DNA from: Polaribacter cellanae
GTDB taxonomy: Bacteria > Bacteroidota > Bacteroidia > Flavobacteriales > Flavobacteriaceae
Assembly (NCBI RefSeq): GCF_017569185.1
Contig: NZ_CP071869.1
Coordinates: forward strand, 186,001 to 250,000
Length of the DNA stretch: 64,000 nt
Reading direction: 5' to 3'
A program made the translations under genes and the position numbers. Shown here one piece after another: positions 20,296 to 29,432 of this stretch. The notes under the pieces are model-generated. The model had not been told where the DNA came from. It worked only from the letters and a program-made list of their open reading frames with translations, and did not search any database. Position 1 is the first letter of the stretch. Every line of letters begins with the position of its first letter.

Positions 20296-21543
20296 TTATT
20301 TATAAATTAAATATTTTTCACGAATAATTTTAAATTTTTCCAAACCATCAACCCAACTTGCTCTAATTTCTTCTTCAGGTAAACCTTGTTCTAGTTGTTG
20401 TTGCAGTTTTTTTGTACCTGCATGTATGGTAAAAGTTTCGCCAAAGAACTTTTTTGTTTTGGGAGTTTGTTTGTAGGCATCCATTAAAAAAGACAAGTCA
20501 ATTTTTGAGAGATGTGGGGTTTTGCTCAAATCTTTTCCATAACAGATTTTTCCTTTATGCTTTGGATATTTTGCACCTTCATTTGCTTGTGGAGTATAAA
20601 AGAAATCCGTTTTCTTAAAAAAAGGCGCTCCATATCTTTGAAATTGAAATGCTGTTCCACGTCCAGCATTAATGGTAGTTCCTTCGAAAAAACCTAAGCT
20701 TGGATATAAGTTAATGCTTTTATCATTTGGTAAATTTGGCGAAGGTTTTATAGGCAAAGAATATCTAGAATTATGTGTATAATTTTTATTCGGAATTACT
20801 TTTAAATCGCATTGTATGCCATTTTTTAACCATTTTTCTCCGTTAATCATTTGTCCATATTCGCCAATGGTCATTCCATAAACCACAGGCACAGGATGTT
20901 TGCCAACAAAACTGGTATGTGCCATTTCCAAAACTGGACCATCAATATAATGAGCATTTGGGTTTGGTCTGTCAAGAATTATAACAGGAATTCCATTTTC
21001 AGCACAAGCTTCCATTACATAATGAAGCGAAGAAATATAAGTATAAAATCGCACCCCAACATCTTGAATGTCAAAAATCATCACATCAATTCCTTCTAAT
21101 TGTTTTGCAGAAGGTTTTTTACTTTTTCCATAAATAGAAATAATTGGTAACCCTGTTTTGGTATCAAAACCATCTTTTATAAGTTCTGCAGCATCTGCTT
21201 TTCCGCGAAAACCATGTTCTGGAGAGAATACTTTTTTTACTGAAATATCTAAAGAAAGCAAACTATCTACTAAGTGTGTAAACTCTTTTTTCTTTTCACT
21301 CTTTTCTTTTTTCCTTATTACCGAAGTTTGGTTGGCAACAAGCCCAATATTTTTTCCTTTTAATAAGTCGAGATATAAATTGGTTTGTTCTGCGCCAGTT
21401 TTAATTTTTAAAACCTTAATTTTCGAACTTTTAACATTCAATTTTGAATCTTGAACCTTTTTTTGGGCGCACGAAATCAGCTGAAAATTCAACAATAGAA
21501 ATAAGAATAAATATGTACTTTTGGGGTGAATTAATTTTATCAT
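20296..21543 (-). CDS. DUF1343 / NamZ-like exo-beta-N-acetylmuramidase, lipoprotein
   Basis: The roughly 415-residue protein belongs to DUF1343, whose characterised members (NamZ) release N-acetylmuramic acid from peptidoglycan fragments. The N-terminus carries a lipoprotein signal (LNFQLISCAQ). Family blocks GLVANQTSV, FSPEHGFRG, DIQDVGVRFYTYI, DRPNP and NAGRGTAFQFQ are all present. Two extra low-complexity stretches, QDSKLNVKSSKIKVLK after the lipobox and RKKEKSEKKKEF after NQTSVI, look like insertions. The start is ATG at 21543, with a TTG one codon earlier possible. The divergent permease gene begins only 4 bases away. Confidence 0.87.
   Translation of the reverse strand: MIKLIHPKSTYLFLFLLLNFQLISCAQKKVQDSKLNVKSSKIKVLKIKTGAEQTNLYLDLLKGKNIGLVANQTSVIRKKEKSEKKKEFTHLVDSLLSLDISVKKVFSPEHGFRGKADAAELIKDGFDTKTGLPIISIYGKSKKPSAKQLEGIDVMIFDIQDVGVRFYTYISSLHYVMEACAENGIPVIILDRPNPNAHYIDGPVLEMAHTSFVGKHPVPVVYGMTIGEYGQMINGEKWLKNGIQCDLKVIPNKNYTHNSRYSLPIKPSPNLPNDKSINLYPSLGFFEGTTINAGRGTAFQFQRYGAPFFKKTDFFYTPQANEGAKYPKHKGKICYGKDLSKTPHLSKIDLSFLMDAYKQTPKTKKFFGETFTIHAGTKKLQQQLEQGLPEEEIRASWVDGLEKFKIIREKYLIYK
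21411..21465. repeat. Junk-type repeat inside the DUF1343 gene
   Basis: The plus strand reads as tandem-like words (CGAACTTTTAACATTCAA, TTTTGAATCTTGAACC) typical of flavobacterial intergenic debris. It encodes the lysine-rich stretch after the lipobox without breaking the frame. Confidence 0.5.
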
Positions 21544-21547
21544 CAAT

Positions 21548-22783
21548 TTGAATTACGAGTTATTTATTGCAAAACGCATTATCGCTGGCAAAAAGTATAA
21601 AAATAGCATTTCATCGCCAATAATAAAAATTGCAATCACTGCAATTGCATTAGGAATTGCTGTAATGTTAATTGCTGTGGCAATCGCATCTGGCTTTCAA
21701 GGTAAAATTCGCGATAAAATTGCGGGTTTTCAAGGGCACGTTCAAATTTTAAATTACGATAATAATAATTCCGATGTTTCTATAACTCCCATTGATATTA
21801 ACCAAGATTTTTACCCAGAATTTAAAGATATAGAAGGGATAAAAAATGTGCAAATATTTGCAAAAAAAGCAGGAATTCTTAGAACAAAAACCGATTTCGA
21901 AGGTATTATTTTTAAAGGAGTTTCATCTGATTACGATTGGACTTTTTTTAAAGAATACATAGTAGAAGGAAGGTTGCCCGATTTTAACCAGCCAAGAACA
22001 AGAGATGTATTATTATCGAAAACCATCGTAGATCGTTTACAATTAAAACTAAATGATACAATTAATGCAACATTTTTAAAAACATCTACGAGTAAATTAC
22101 CTTCCAATAAAAAATATATAATTACAGGAATTTACAACACAGGTTTTGCTCAGTTTGATAAAAATATGATGATTGGCGACATAAGAGAAGTCCAAAAACT
22201 AAACAAATGGACCGAAAATCAAGTTGGTGGTTTTGAGGTTTTGTTAGATAATTTCGATAAAATTAAAGAAAAAGGAGACGAAATTTACAGTAAAATTGGA
22301 GCTACTTTAAATAGCAAGACTATTATAGATATAAATCAAACTGTTTTCGATTGGATTAAATTATTCGATAATAATGTTTGGGTAATAATTATAATTATGA
22401 TTTTTGTTGCTGGTATAAATATGATTACTGCTTTACTCGTTTTAATTTTAGAACGTGTGCAAATGATTGGAATTTTAAAAGCATTAGGAAGCACAAATAC
22501 AAGCATTCGAAAAGTGTTTTTATACAATGCTTCTTACCTTATTTTAAAAGGACTTTTCTGGGGAAATGTTATTGGATTATCTATTATTGGAATTCAGTAT
22601 TTTTTCGAATTAATTACCTTAAATCCAGAAACTTATTACGTAAATGTAATGCCAGTTTATATTTCTTTAAAAGCAATTATTCTTTTAAATTTAGGAACTT
22701 TATTTATGTGTTTTTTAATGCTATTGATTCCTTCTTACATTATTACAAAAATAAATCCTTCGAAGTCTATTAAGTTCGCTTAA
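21548..22783 (+). CDS. FtsX-like ABC transporter permease (LolC/E type)
   Basis: The 411-residue protein has one N-terminal membrane segment, a large periplasmic domain (about 50-270) and three C-terminal segments, the FtsX/MacB/LolE topology. The N-terminus NYELFIAKRIIAGKKYKNS is a family hallmark in flavobacteria and requires a TTG start at 21548. No ATPase or second permease is adjacent, so the partner must be elsewhere. A lipoprotein-release role is inferred. Confidence 0.88.
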   Translation: MNYELFIAKRIIAGKKYKNSISSPIIKIAITAIALGIAVMLIAVAIASGFQGKIRDKIAGFQGHVQILNYDNNNSDVSITPIDINQDFYPEFKDIEGIKNVQIFAKKAGILRTKTDFEGIIFKGVSSDYDWTFFKEYIVEGRLPDFNQPRTRDVLLSKTIVDRLQLKLNDTINATFLKTSTSKLPSNKKYIITGIYNTGFAQFDKNMMIGDIREVQKLNKWTENQVGGFEVLLDNFDKIKEKGDEIYSKIGATLNSKTIIDINQTVFDWIKLFDNNVWVIIIIMIFVAGINMITALLVLILERVQMIGILKALGSTNTSIRKVFLYNASYLILKGLFWGNVIGLSIIGIQYFFELITLNPETYYVNVMPVYISLKAIILLNLGTLFMCFLMLLIPSYIITKINPSKSIKFA

Positions 22784-22858
22784 AAATTATATTTTGTTTA
22801 TATGAACCTTTAGGGAACGCCCAAAAAATAATTTACCTTTGTAATTGAAATTTACGAT

Positions 22859-24217
22859 ATGAAATACGCAAAAAATATATTAGAAACCATTGGAAATACG
22901 CCTTTGGTACAATTAAATTCAGTTACAAAAGAGGTAGATGCTTTGGTGTTGGCGAAAGTAGAAACGTTTAACCCAGGAAATTCCGTAAAAGATAGAATGG
23001 CGTTAAAAATGATTGAAGATGCAGAAGCAGATGGACGTTTACAACCTGGAGGTACCATTATCGAAGGAACTTCTGGAAACACAGGAATGGGTTTGGCTTT
23101 GGCAGCAATTGTAAAAGGTTACAAATGTATTTTTGTAATATCGGACAAGCAATCGAAAGAAAAAATGGACATTTTACGTGCTGTGGGTGCAGAAGTAATT
23201 GTGTGTCCAACAAATGTAGAACCAAGCGATCCTCGTTCTTATTATTCAGTTTCTAAACGTTTAGGAACAGAAACGCCTAATTCTTGGTATGTGAATCAGT
23301 ATGACAATCCAAGTAATGCGACTGCACATTATGAGCAAACTGGACCAGAAATTTGGGAACAAACTGAGGGGAAAATCACGCATTTTGTAGTGGGTGTTGG
23401 AACTGGAGGAACAGTTTCTGGAGTTGCAAAATATTTGAAAGAGAAAAACCCCGATATTAAAATTTGGGGAGTAGATACCTATGGTTCTGTATTTAAAAAA
23501 TATCACGAAACTGGTATTTTCGACGAGAACGAAATTTACCCATACATTACAGAAGGAATTGGAGAAGATATTTTACCAAAAAATGTCGATTTTTCTCTAA
23601 TTGACGGTTTTACAAAAGTAACTGATAAAGATGCTGCTGTTTACACAAGAAAAATAGCCAAAGAAGAAGGAATTTTTGTTGGGAATTCTGCAGGTTCTGC
23701 CATCAAAGGATTGTTGCAATTGAAACATCATTTTACGAAAGACGATGTTGTTGTGGTGTTGTTTCACGATCATGGAAGTAGATATGTGGGTAAAATGTTT
23801 AACGACGATTGGATGCGAGATAGAGGTTTTCTAGAAGAAGATATTAAAACTGCTGCAGATTTGGTAAAAAATGATGAAAAAAGAACCTTGGTAACTGTGC
23901 AAACAGAAGAATTGGTTTCGCACGCCATTGAAAGAATGCGCGATTTTAAAATTAGTCAAATTCCTGTAAAAGATGTTAATGGTTTTGTGGGTTCTATTGA
24001 CGAATCTGTTTTGTTACATAATTTTATTGCCGATAAAAATATTGCAGATAAGCCAATTAAAGATATTATGGGAAACCCATATCCTATTGTAAAAAAATCG
24101 GCAAAATTAGATGCCATTTCTAAGTTGATAACAAAAGAAAATCAGGCTGTTTTGGTGGATTTAGAGAATGGGAATTATCATATTATTACAAAGTACGACA
24201 TAATTAGTGCAATGTAA
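22859..24217 (+). CDS. Cystathionine beta-synthase-like PLP enzyme with CBS domain pair
   Basis: The 452-residue protein has a fold-type II PLP core (residues 1-330). The PLP lysine is in NPGNSVKDRMA and the substrate loop is EGTSGNTGMG. After it come two CBS domains (about 335-452), ending YHIITKYDIISAM. This architecture matches bacterial cystathionine beta-synthase, making cystathionine from serine and homocysteine, though O-acetylserine sulfhydrylase activity cannot be excluded. The CBS pair may sense adenosyl ligands. It is monocistronic, with a TACCTTTG -7-like box at 22834-22841. Confidence 0.9.
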   Translation: MKYAKNILETIGNTPLVQLNSVTKEVDALVLAKVETFNPGNSVKDRMALKMIEDAEADGRLQPGGTIIEGTSGNTGMGLALAAIVKGYKCIFVISDKQSKEKMDILRAVGAEVIVCPTNVEPSDPRSYYSVSKRLGTETPNSWYVNQYDNPSNATAHYEQTGPEIWEQTEGKITHFVVGVGTGGTVSGVAKYLKEKNPDIKIWGVDTYGSVFKKYHETGIFDENEIYPYITEGIGEDILPKNVDFSLIDGFTKVTDKDAAVYTRKIAKEEGIFVGNSAGSAIKGLLQLKHHFTKDDVVVVLFHDHGSRYVGKMFNDDWMRDRGFLEEDIKTAADLVKNDEKRTLVTVQTEELVSHAIERMRDFKISQIPVKDVNGFVGSIDESVLLHNFIADKNIADKPIKDIMGNPYPIVKKSAKLDAISKLITKENQAVLVDLENGNYHIITKYDIISAM

Positions 24218-24714
24218 ATTGGTTTAAAGTTCTTTGTTCTAAATTTAAATTTTTGAGTTTAATGCCAGCTTGAGTACAATTGAAAGCTTGTTAATATAAC
24301 GTGAGATTGATTTTATAAAAAATATATAATCTTGCTTTAATTTATTTATTTTTTGATATGTAGTTTTTTATGTTATTTCTACGATAGAAGAAATCTCATA
24401 ATTTATACCATTTCTGTTTTATTGTGGTAATTTTAATACAGAAATATATTATACAAATCTATTAAGAGTAAAACAGTTTTGCGATTTAAGCACAAGCAAT
24501 TGCTAAAGAAACTGAATCTAGACCATAAAATTTAAAAATGAAACTTCAAAAAAATCAAAAAAAACCATCTCAAACGAAATGGTTTTTTTAACTAACTAAC
24601 TAATTCAAATAAATTTACACAATGAAAGAGGTTTACTACGTCTCTTCGAATTATGCTTTTGCAATCTGTGTGCCAAAAATTATTTGAAAATATATTTTTA
24701 GAGTTTTTTAACAA
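24218..24714. other. Non-coding region with degenerate repeats
   Basis: No gene is visible. Seen here: a solo AACGTGAGATTGAT arm (about 24298-24311), half of a REP-like element (ATTTCTACGATAGAAGAAATCTCATAA, given here as its type, about 24375-24403), and a GGTAATTTTAATACAGAAAT word near 24426 that recurs near 19835. The lipA terminator lies at 24557-24590. Confidence 0.5.
24557..24590 (-). terminator. Terminator downstream of lipA
   Basis: Stem AAAAACCAT / ATGGTTTTT with A and T runs on both sides. It lies 125 bases beyond the lipA stop, so it may serve either strand. Confidence 0.65.
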
Positions 24715-25584
24715 TTATATAGCATGTTTGTGTGCTTTGTAAGAAGAACGCACCAAAGCACCACTTTCTACATACATAAAACCCATTTCTAATCCTAAGG
24801 TTTCGTATTTTTTAAATTGTTCTGGAGTTATAAATTCCTTTACAGGTAAGTGTTTTTTGGTAGGTTGTAAATATTGACCAATCGTAATAATGTCGCAATT
24901 TACTTCACGTAAATCTTTCATGGTTTGTATTACTTCCTCTTCAGTTTCCCCCAAACCTAACATTAAGCCAGTTTTGGTACGCATTCCGTTTTCTTTTAGG
25001 TATTTTAAAACACCTAAACTTCTATCGTATTTCGCCTGAATTCTAACTTCACGAGTTAATCTTCTTACAGTTTCCATATTATGCGAAACCACTTCTGGAT
25101 GCACTTCTATAATTCTATCTATTTGTTTTGTATTTCCTTGAAAATCTGGAATTAAAGTTTCTAAAGTTGTATTTGGGTTTGCTCTACGAATTGCATCTAC
25201 AGTTTCTGCCCAAATAATAGAACCACCATCTTTTAAATCGTCTCTATCTACAGAAGTAATTACAGCATGTTTAATGCTCATAATTTTAATTGAGCGTGCC
25301 ACTTTTTCTGGCTCATCCCATTCTACAGTTTCTGGTCTTCCTGTTTTTACACCACAAAAACCACAAGAACGTGTACAAATGTTTCCAAGAATCATAAATG
25401 TTGCAGTTCCTTCTCCCCAACATTCGCCCATATTTGGGCAACTTCCGCTTGTACAAATAGTGTTTAGTTTGTATTTGTCTACCAAACCTCTTAATTCTGT
25501 ATATTTTTTACCAACTGGTAATTTTACACGCAACCATTTTGGTTTTTTGGGTCTTTCAGGAAGGATTACAGAGTCTACAGCCAT
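24715..25584 (-). CDS. lipA: Lipoyl synthase
   Basis: The 289-residue protein has both iron-sulfur motifs: CX4CX5C at Cys44, 49 and 55 (auxiliary cluster) and the radical SAM CX3CX2C at Cys70, 74 and 77. The C-terminal SSYKAHK carries the Ser that ligates the auxiliary cluster. It inserts sulfur at C6 and C8 of octanoyl-lipoyl domains. lipB is not nearby. Confidence 0.97.
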   Translation of the reverse strand: MAVDSVILPERPKKPKWLRVKLPVGKKYTELRGLVDKYKLNTICTSGSCPNMGECWGEGTATFMILGNICTRSCGFCGVKTGRPETVEWDEPEKVARSIKIMSIKHAVITSVDRDDLKDGGSIIWAETVDAIRRANPNTTLETLIPDFQGNTKQIDRIIEVHPEVVSHNMETVRRLTREVRIQAKYDRSLGVLKYLKENGMRTKTGLMLGLGETEEEVIQTMKDLREVNCDIITIGQYLQPTKKHLPVKEFITPEQFKKYETLGLEMGFMYVESGALVRSSYKAHKHAI

Positions 25585-25604
25585 TTTCGTTCTTTATTAG
25601 AATG

Positions 25605-25635
25605 CAAAGATACGAAGTAAAAAACAGAAAAGAAA
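25605..25635 (-). promoter_or_regulatory. Candidate lipA promoter
   Basis: Minus-strand TATCTTTG (25612-25605) with TTTC 19 bases upstream, one mismatch to the -33 TTTG. It is 21 bases before the lipA start. Confidence 0.6.
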
Positions 25636-25637
25636 AG

Positions 25638-25823
25638 TTAAAAGTTACAGTATTCCGCGAGTTTTCTTTTCCAACGATAAGATTTATCTATGGAAGCAAT
25701 TTTTGCTTTTTTTTCTCCTTCAGATAAGTTATTTGAAGCAAGAATTTCTTTCTTCTTTAGACTTAATTTTTTCGTCAATTCTAATATATAATTGCTTTTT
25801 CCTGATGCGTAGATCTGGTTCAT
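25638..25823 (-). CDS. Small hypothetical protein
   Basis: A 61-residue basic, mostly helical protein (MNQIYASGKSNYILELTKK..., ending LAEYCNF). I recognise no family. It lies between lipA and a toxin gene on the same strand, and the lipA promoter begins just after it. It could be a genuine small protein or a chance frame. Confidence 0.45.
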   Translation of the reverse strand: MNQIYASGKSNYILELTKKLSLKKKEILASNNLSEGEKKAKIASIDKSYRWKRKLAEYCNF

Positions 25824-25870
25824 GATTAATTTAAAATAAGTTTACAGATTTATGTAAAGATTCAATTTTA

Positions 25871-26179
25871 CTATTCTAATAATTTTTTAATTTTATTTGG
25901 GTCTTGATAATTATTGAAGAAAAATAAAAGGTGAACATTTTTTTCATTGATTTCATAAAATAAAGTAATTTGTTTTACAATTACTATTTGGTGTATACTT
26001 TTATGATTTTTGTATTTTTTGAATGTTCTTGGAGAAGTTTTAAGTATTGTTATTACTTCTTCCGTCTTTTTAATAAAATTAATTACCTCCTTAATAGTCC
26101 ATAATTCTTCTAAATATTCAATATTACTTTGGTAGGTTTTGTCAGATAATTTAGAGGAAATAATATTATAAAATTCCAT
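25871..26179 (-). CDS. RelE/ParE-family toxin-like protein
   Basis: The 102-residue protein has the RelE/ParE pattern: N-terminal helices with a Trp (EELWTIKEV), then a central basic region ending HKSIHQIVIVKQITLFYEI and a strand pair VHLLFFFNNYQDP. This fits the plasmid-stabilisation/ParE group. It overlaps the 3' end of the upstream antitoxin-like gene by 14 bases, the usual antitoxin-first layout. Target (ribosome or gyrase) is not known. Confidence 0.75.
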   Translation of the reverse strand: MEFYNIISSKLSDKTYQSNIEYLEELWTIKEVINFIKKTEEVITILKTSPRTFKKYKNHKSIHQIVIVKQITLFYEINEKNVHLLFFFNNYQDPNKIKKLLE

Positions 26180-26495
26180 ATTTTATTTTACTTTCTTGTA
26201 AAATATCTTCAAAGTTTGAAACTTTACCTTCTTTAATTTCTTGTTTAGACTTTTCTATTAACTTATCAATTAATTCTTCTTTATAGTCTTGAAATTCATC
26301 AGGATATAAATCTTTAGAAATTAATTTTAGTTCTTCACTTGTAAATCTTTTTTCACGAATTTTCTTATAAAAAAAACTACTTTTTAAATTCAATAGTTTT
26401 AAAAAATATTGAACTTTAAAATCACTGTTTTTAATATCGTCTGCTAATTTCTCAATTATAGCATCATATTCATAAATTACACTCACTCTATTCAT
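26166..26495 (-). CDS. Antitoxin-like protein paired with ParE-like toxin
   Basis: The 109-residue protein has a helical N-terminal half with a possible helix-turn-helix (FLKLLNLKSSFFYKKIREKRF) and a C-terminal tail SNFEDILQESKIKYGIL, the short amphipathic pattern that many antitoxins use to cap RelE/ParE toxins. It precedes and overlaps the toxin gene. Family is not certain. Confidence 0.65.
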   Translation of the reverse strand: MNRVSVIYEYDAIIEKLADDIKNSDFKVQYFLKLLNLKSSFFYKKIREKRFTSEELKLISKDLYPDEFQDYKEELIDKLIEKSKQEIKEGKVSNFEDILQESKIKYGIL

Positions 26496-26533
26496 ATATA
26501 TGGAGTTTTAAAGTATAAATATAAACAAATATT

Positions 26534-27754
26534 TTATATATTCATCAAAAACCAAATACTAAATCCGATTAAAAACACAATACCTACAATACTTAAACCT
26601 TTTAAATAAATATTAGGTTGATGTTGTTTTGGCATATGTTTTCCAGTGACTAAAACATAGTTTAGAATCGCATAAAATGGCGCTGTTAAAAAAGATAAAA
26701 TAGTAGCAACTTTTACTAAAAGTCCCATATTATCCATAAAATATTTCAAAATTAAAAAAGTACCTGCAAAAAGGAAAAGAATCCAAAACCAATAACCATA
26801 TTTTAATTCTTTGTTAAATAACAGTTTTGTGGTTCTATTCATGGCTCTTGGAGAAGCATCTAAAGTAGTAATGGTAGTACTAAACATAGTTGTAAACGCA
26901 GCAATTGCAATAAAAATATAAGAAAAATCACCTAAATTTTTGGTGTACAAGTTTATCAATTGCGAAGCAAAAACACCTCCTTTGTTCGAGAAGGTTTCTC
27001 CAGATTTGTACATGACTAATGCTCCTAAAAGTACAAAGCAAATTCCTAAAAATAGGGTGCCAATATAACCAATATTAAAGTCGGAAATTGCGTCTTTTGG
27101 TTTGGTTTTTATAATGGTTGTTTTGTCTTTTTCCACAGACCAAATAGAATGCCAAATGGAAACATCTAAAGGAGCAGGCATCCAACCTAAAAATGCGATT
27201 AAAAAAGTGATTTCTACAGTTCCTGATGGTAAAATTTGAGTAACATCAAAAACTTCTTTGGTGCTAAAAAGTGCCACTAAAACTGCAATAATGGTACTAA
27301 TTGTTAGGATAACAATAATGTATTTCATTACATTATCTAATAACTTATATTTTCCGACAACTAAAAAAATTAAACTAACAAATAACAAAATGATAGACCA
27401 TAAAACCAAATCGTTTGTAAAGCCAAATAATTGTGAAGCCAAACCAGCAGTAACAATGGTTACAGCAGCTTGAATGGTAAACATCGTCGCAAAATTAATA
27501 ATATAATAGGCAACCAAAACGCCTTTTCCTAATTTACGATAACCATCCAATAAAGTTTCTCCTGTTGCAGCTGCATAACGTGGTCCATATTGAAAAAACG
27601 GATATTTAAAAAGATGTACCAACAACAAAGCCCATAACAAACCAAAGCCAAATTCGGCACCTGCTTTTGTAGATTGCACCAAATGAGAAACCCCAATTGC
27701 TGCGCCTGCAAATAACAAACCTGGACCTATAGATTGTAAGAAGGATTTTTTCAT
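26534..27754 (-). CDS. Nramp-like transporter lacking the canonical metal motifs
   Basis: The 406-residue protein has about 11 membrane segments and the Nramp/APC layout, beginning IGPGLLFAGAAIGVSHLVQ (in part). Canonical Nramp proteins have DPGN in TM1 and a MPH motif in TM6. Here those positions read GVSH and MPAPLDVS. It is therefore an Nramp-related carrier whose substrate may not be Mn or Fe. It lies 2 bases after the sigma factor gene and ends an operon of four genes. Confidence 0.82.
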   Translation of the reverse strand: MKKSFLQSIGPGLLFAGAAIGVSHLVQSTKAGAEFGFGLLWALLLVHLFKYPFFQYGPRYAAATGETLLDGYRKLGKGVLVAYYIINFATMFTIQAAVTIVTAGLASQLFGFTNDLVLWSIILLFVSLIFLVVGKYKLLDNVMKYIIVILTISTIIAVLVALFSTKEVFDVTQILPSGTVEITFLIAFLGWMPAPLDVSIWHSIWSVEKDKTTIIKTKPKDAISDFNIGYIGTLFLGICFVLLGALVMYKSGETFSNKGGVFASQLINLYTKNLGDFSYIFIAIAAFTTMFSTTITTLDASPRAMNRTTKLLFNKELKYGYWFWILFLFAGTFLILKYFMDNMGLLVKVATILSFLTAPFYAILNYVLVTGKHMPKQHQPNIYLKGLSIVGIVFLIGFSIWFLMNI

Positions 27755-27756
27755 TA

Positions 27757-28320
27757 TTAAGACTCCTTAATTATCTCGGACAACAATTTTTTAGCACGTA
27801 AAAGCTTTACTTTTACGTTGTTTATTGGTTCGTTAATATGTTCAGAAATTTCTTTGTAACTTAATTCTTGGAAATAACGCAACTGAATAACTTCTTGGTA
27901 TTTAGGCTTTAATTGTTTAATGTCTCTTAACAATTTTGCTAAATTTTGTTCTCGAATTATTTTGTCTTCTGGCGTTGGATTTTCATCAACCACCAAATAA
28001 ACTTTATCTTCTTGTTCTTTGGTTGTTTCCACAGAAATAGAACTGTTTTTTTTGCGAAGTAAGTCGATATGAACATTTTTAGAAATAGTAATTAACCATG
28101 TTTTAAAAACGTATTTTTCATCAAAACTATTTATTTTGTCAAACGCTTTCGAAAAAGTTTGAATGGCAATATCTTCTGCATCATTTTCGCTTTTCGTGCG
28201 TTTTAATTGATAGTTGTAAACATCTCCCCAAAAAGAATCTAACAGAAAACGAAATGCAGCCTGATTGCCATTTTTCGCTTTTGTAATATTTTGTTCAATT
28301 TTTGTGTTGTCTATTTCCAA
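27757..28320 (-). CDS. ECF-type sigma-70 family factor
   Basis: The 187-residue protein has region 2 (FRFLLDSFWGDVYNYQ, DAEDIAIQTFSKAF) and region 4 (QLRYFQELSYKEISEHINEPINNVK, in part). It starts at TTG 28320, overlapping the glycosyltransferase stop by 10 bases. No anti-sigma gene is beside it; the next gene is the Nramp-like transporter. Its signal is unknown. Confidence 0.9.
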   Translation of the reverse strand: MEIDNTKIEQNITKAKNGNQAAFRFLLDSFWGDVYNYQLKRTKSENDAEDIAIQTFSKAFDKINSFDEKYVFKTWLITISKNVHIDLLRKKNSSISVETTKEQEDKVYLVVDENPTPEDKIIREQNLAKLLRDIKQLKPKYQEVIQLRYFQELSYKEISEHINEPINNVKVKLLRAKKLLSEIIKES

Positions 28321-29417
28321 TGATTGGGTTTTGAAATCAAATTAGTTATAAATATAATAAATTGAAATAATAATAATCCAATTTCTAAAAAAGGTAACAA
28401 AAAGATAATTTGTGGTTCTTTTAATTTTTTTGCTGAAAAGCCAACGACTAAAAATTGAATGAAATAATACCCCAAAACAATCGATAGGATAATTTCCCAA
28501 GAATCATAGAAAAATAGAGTAGTTGCCAAAGAGAAAAATAGTACTTTAGAGACAAAGAAGAGTCCTAAAAAGAATTGATGTTTAAATTTATAATGTTTGG
28601 AAGTAGAAATATGTCTCCTTTTTTGACGAAACCATTCTTTAAATGATTTTGGAGCTTTGGAAATTGTAAAACTATCTTCTTTTGTACAAATAATGGTATT
28701 TTTCTTATTTGCAGCATCTTTAATAAATAAATCGTCATCACCAGATTTAATATGTATATGGTTTATAAAACCTTTCACACTAAAAAACTCAGCTTTTTTG
28801 TACGCTAAATTTCTACCAACAGCCATGTAAGGAGAACCTAACTTTGCATAACCAAAATATTGAATTGCAGTTAACAATGTTTCAAAACGAACAAATAGGT
28901 TTACTAAATTTTTCTCTTTTTTGTATTTTCCATATCCTAATATAATCGATTTTTCTCGCGTGAAATTCTTGCTCATTTCTGCAATCCAATTTTTGGAAAT
29001 GGGTTTACAATCGGCATCTGTAAAGAGTAAATGTTCGTTTTTAGCGGCTTTTATTCCTAGTGTTAATGCGTATTTTTTATTTCCCCAAAAAGCTTCAATA
29101 TTTTCTACATTAATTATTTTTATGTTGGCATGTTTTTTCTTGAATTCTTCCATTATTTCTCGAGTTTTATCTGAAGAAGCGTCGTTTATGAGAACAATTT
29201 CAAAATCGGAATAATTTTGTTCAATAATAAAAGGAAGAAATTTTTGTAGATTTTTAGCTTCGTTTTTTGCGCAAATAATAACAGAAATAGGAATTTCTTT
29301 CACATATTTTTTTTGCTGTTTTTTATCAAAAAATAAAAAAGAGGAAAAAACAAGATAATATACGATTTGTATGCCTGCAAAAACTACAAAGACGTAGAAA
29401 AGTACAGGTAAAATCAT
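28311..29417 (-). CDS. Family 2 glycosyltransferase, membrane-bound
   Basis: The 368-residue protein has an N-terminal membrane segment, a GT-A domain with ISVIICAKNEAKNL, the DASSDKT nucleotide region, the DADCKP metal motif, and QKRRH as the QxxRW-like motif, then three C-terminal membrane segments. It resembles processive-type or glycan-building GT2 enzymes. Acceptor unknown. It follows a small Cys-rich protein gene by 15 bases. Confidence 0.88.
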   Translation of the reverse strand: MILPVLFYVFVVFAGIQIVYYLVFSSFLFFDKKQQKKYVKEIPISVIICAKNEAKNLQKFLPFIIEQNYSDFEIVLINDASSDKTREIMEEFKKKHANIKIINVENIEAFWGNKKYALTLGIKAAKNEHLLFTDADCKPISKNWIAEMSKNFTREKSIILGYGKYKKEKNLVNLFVRFETLLTAIQYFGYAKLGSPYMAVGRNLAYKKAEFFSVKGFINHIHIKSGDDDLFIKDAANKKNTIICTKEDSFTISKAPKSFKEWFRQKRRHISTSKHYKFKHQFFLGLFFVSKVLFFSLATTLFFYDSWEIILSIVLGYYFIQFLVVGFSAKKLKEPQIIFLLPFLEIGLLLFQFIIFITNLISKPNHWK

Positions 29418-29432
29418 AAATTAAAGAGAGAA

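Noticed and set aside
22378..22773. 131-codon frame rich in aromatic residues, plus strand
   Set aside because: Lies wholly inside the FtsX-like permease gene in a shifted frame, with improbable composition.
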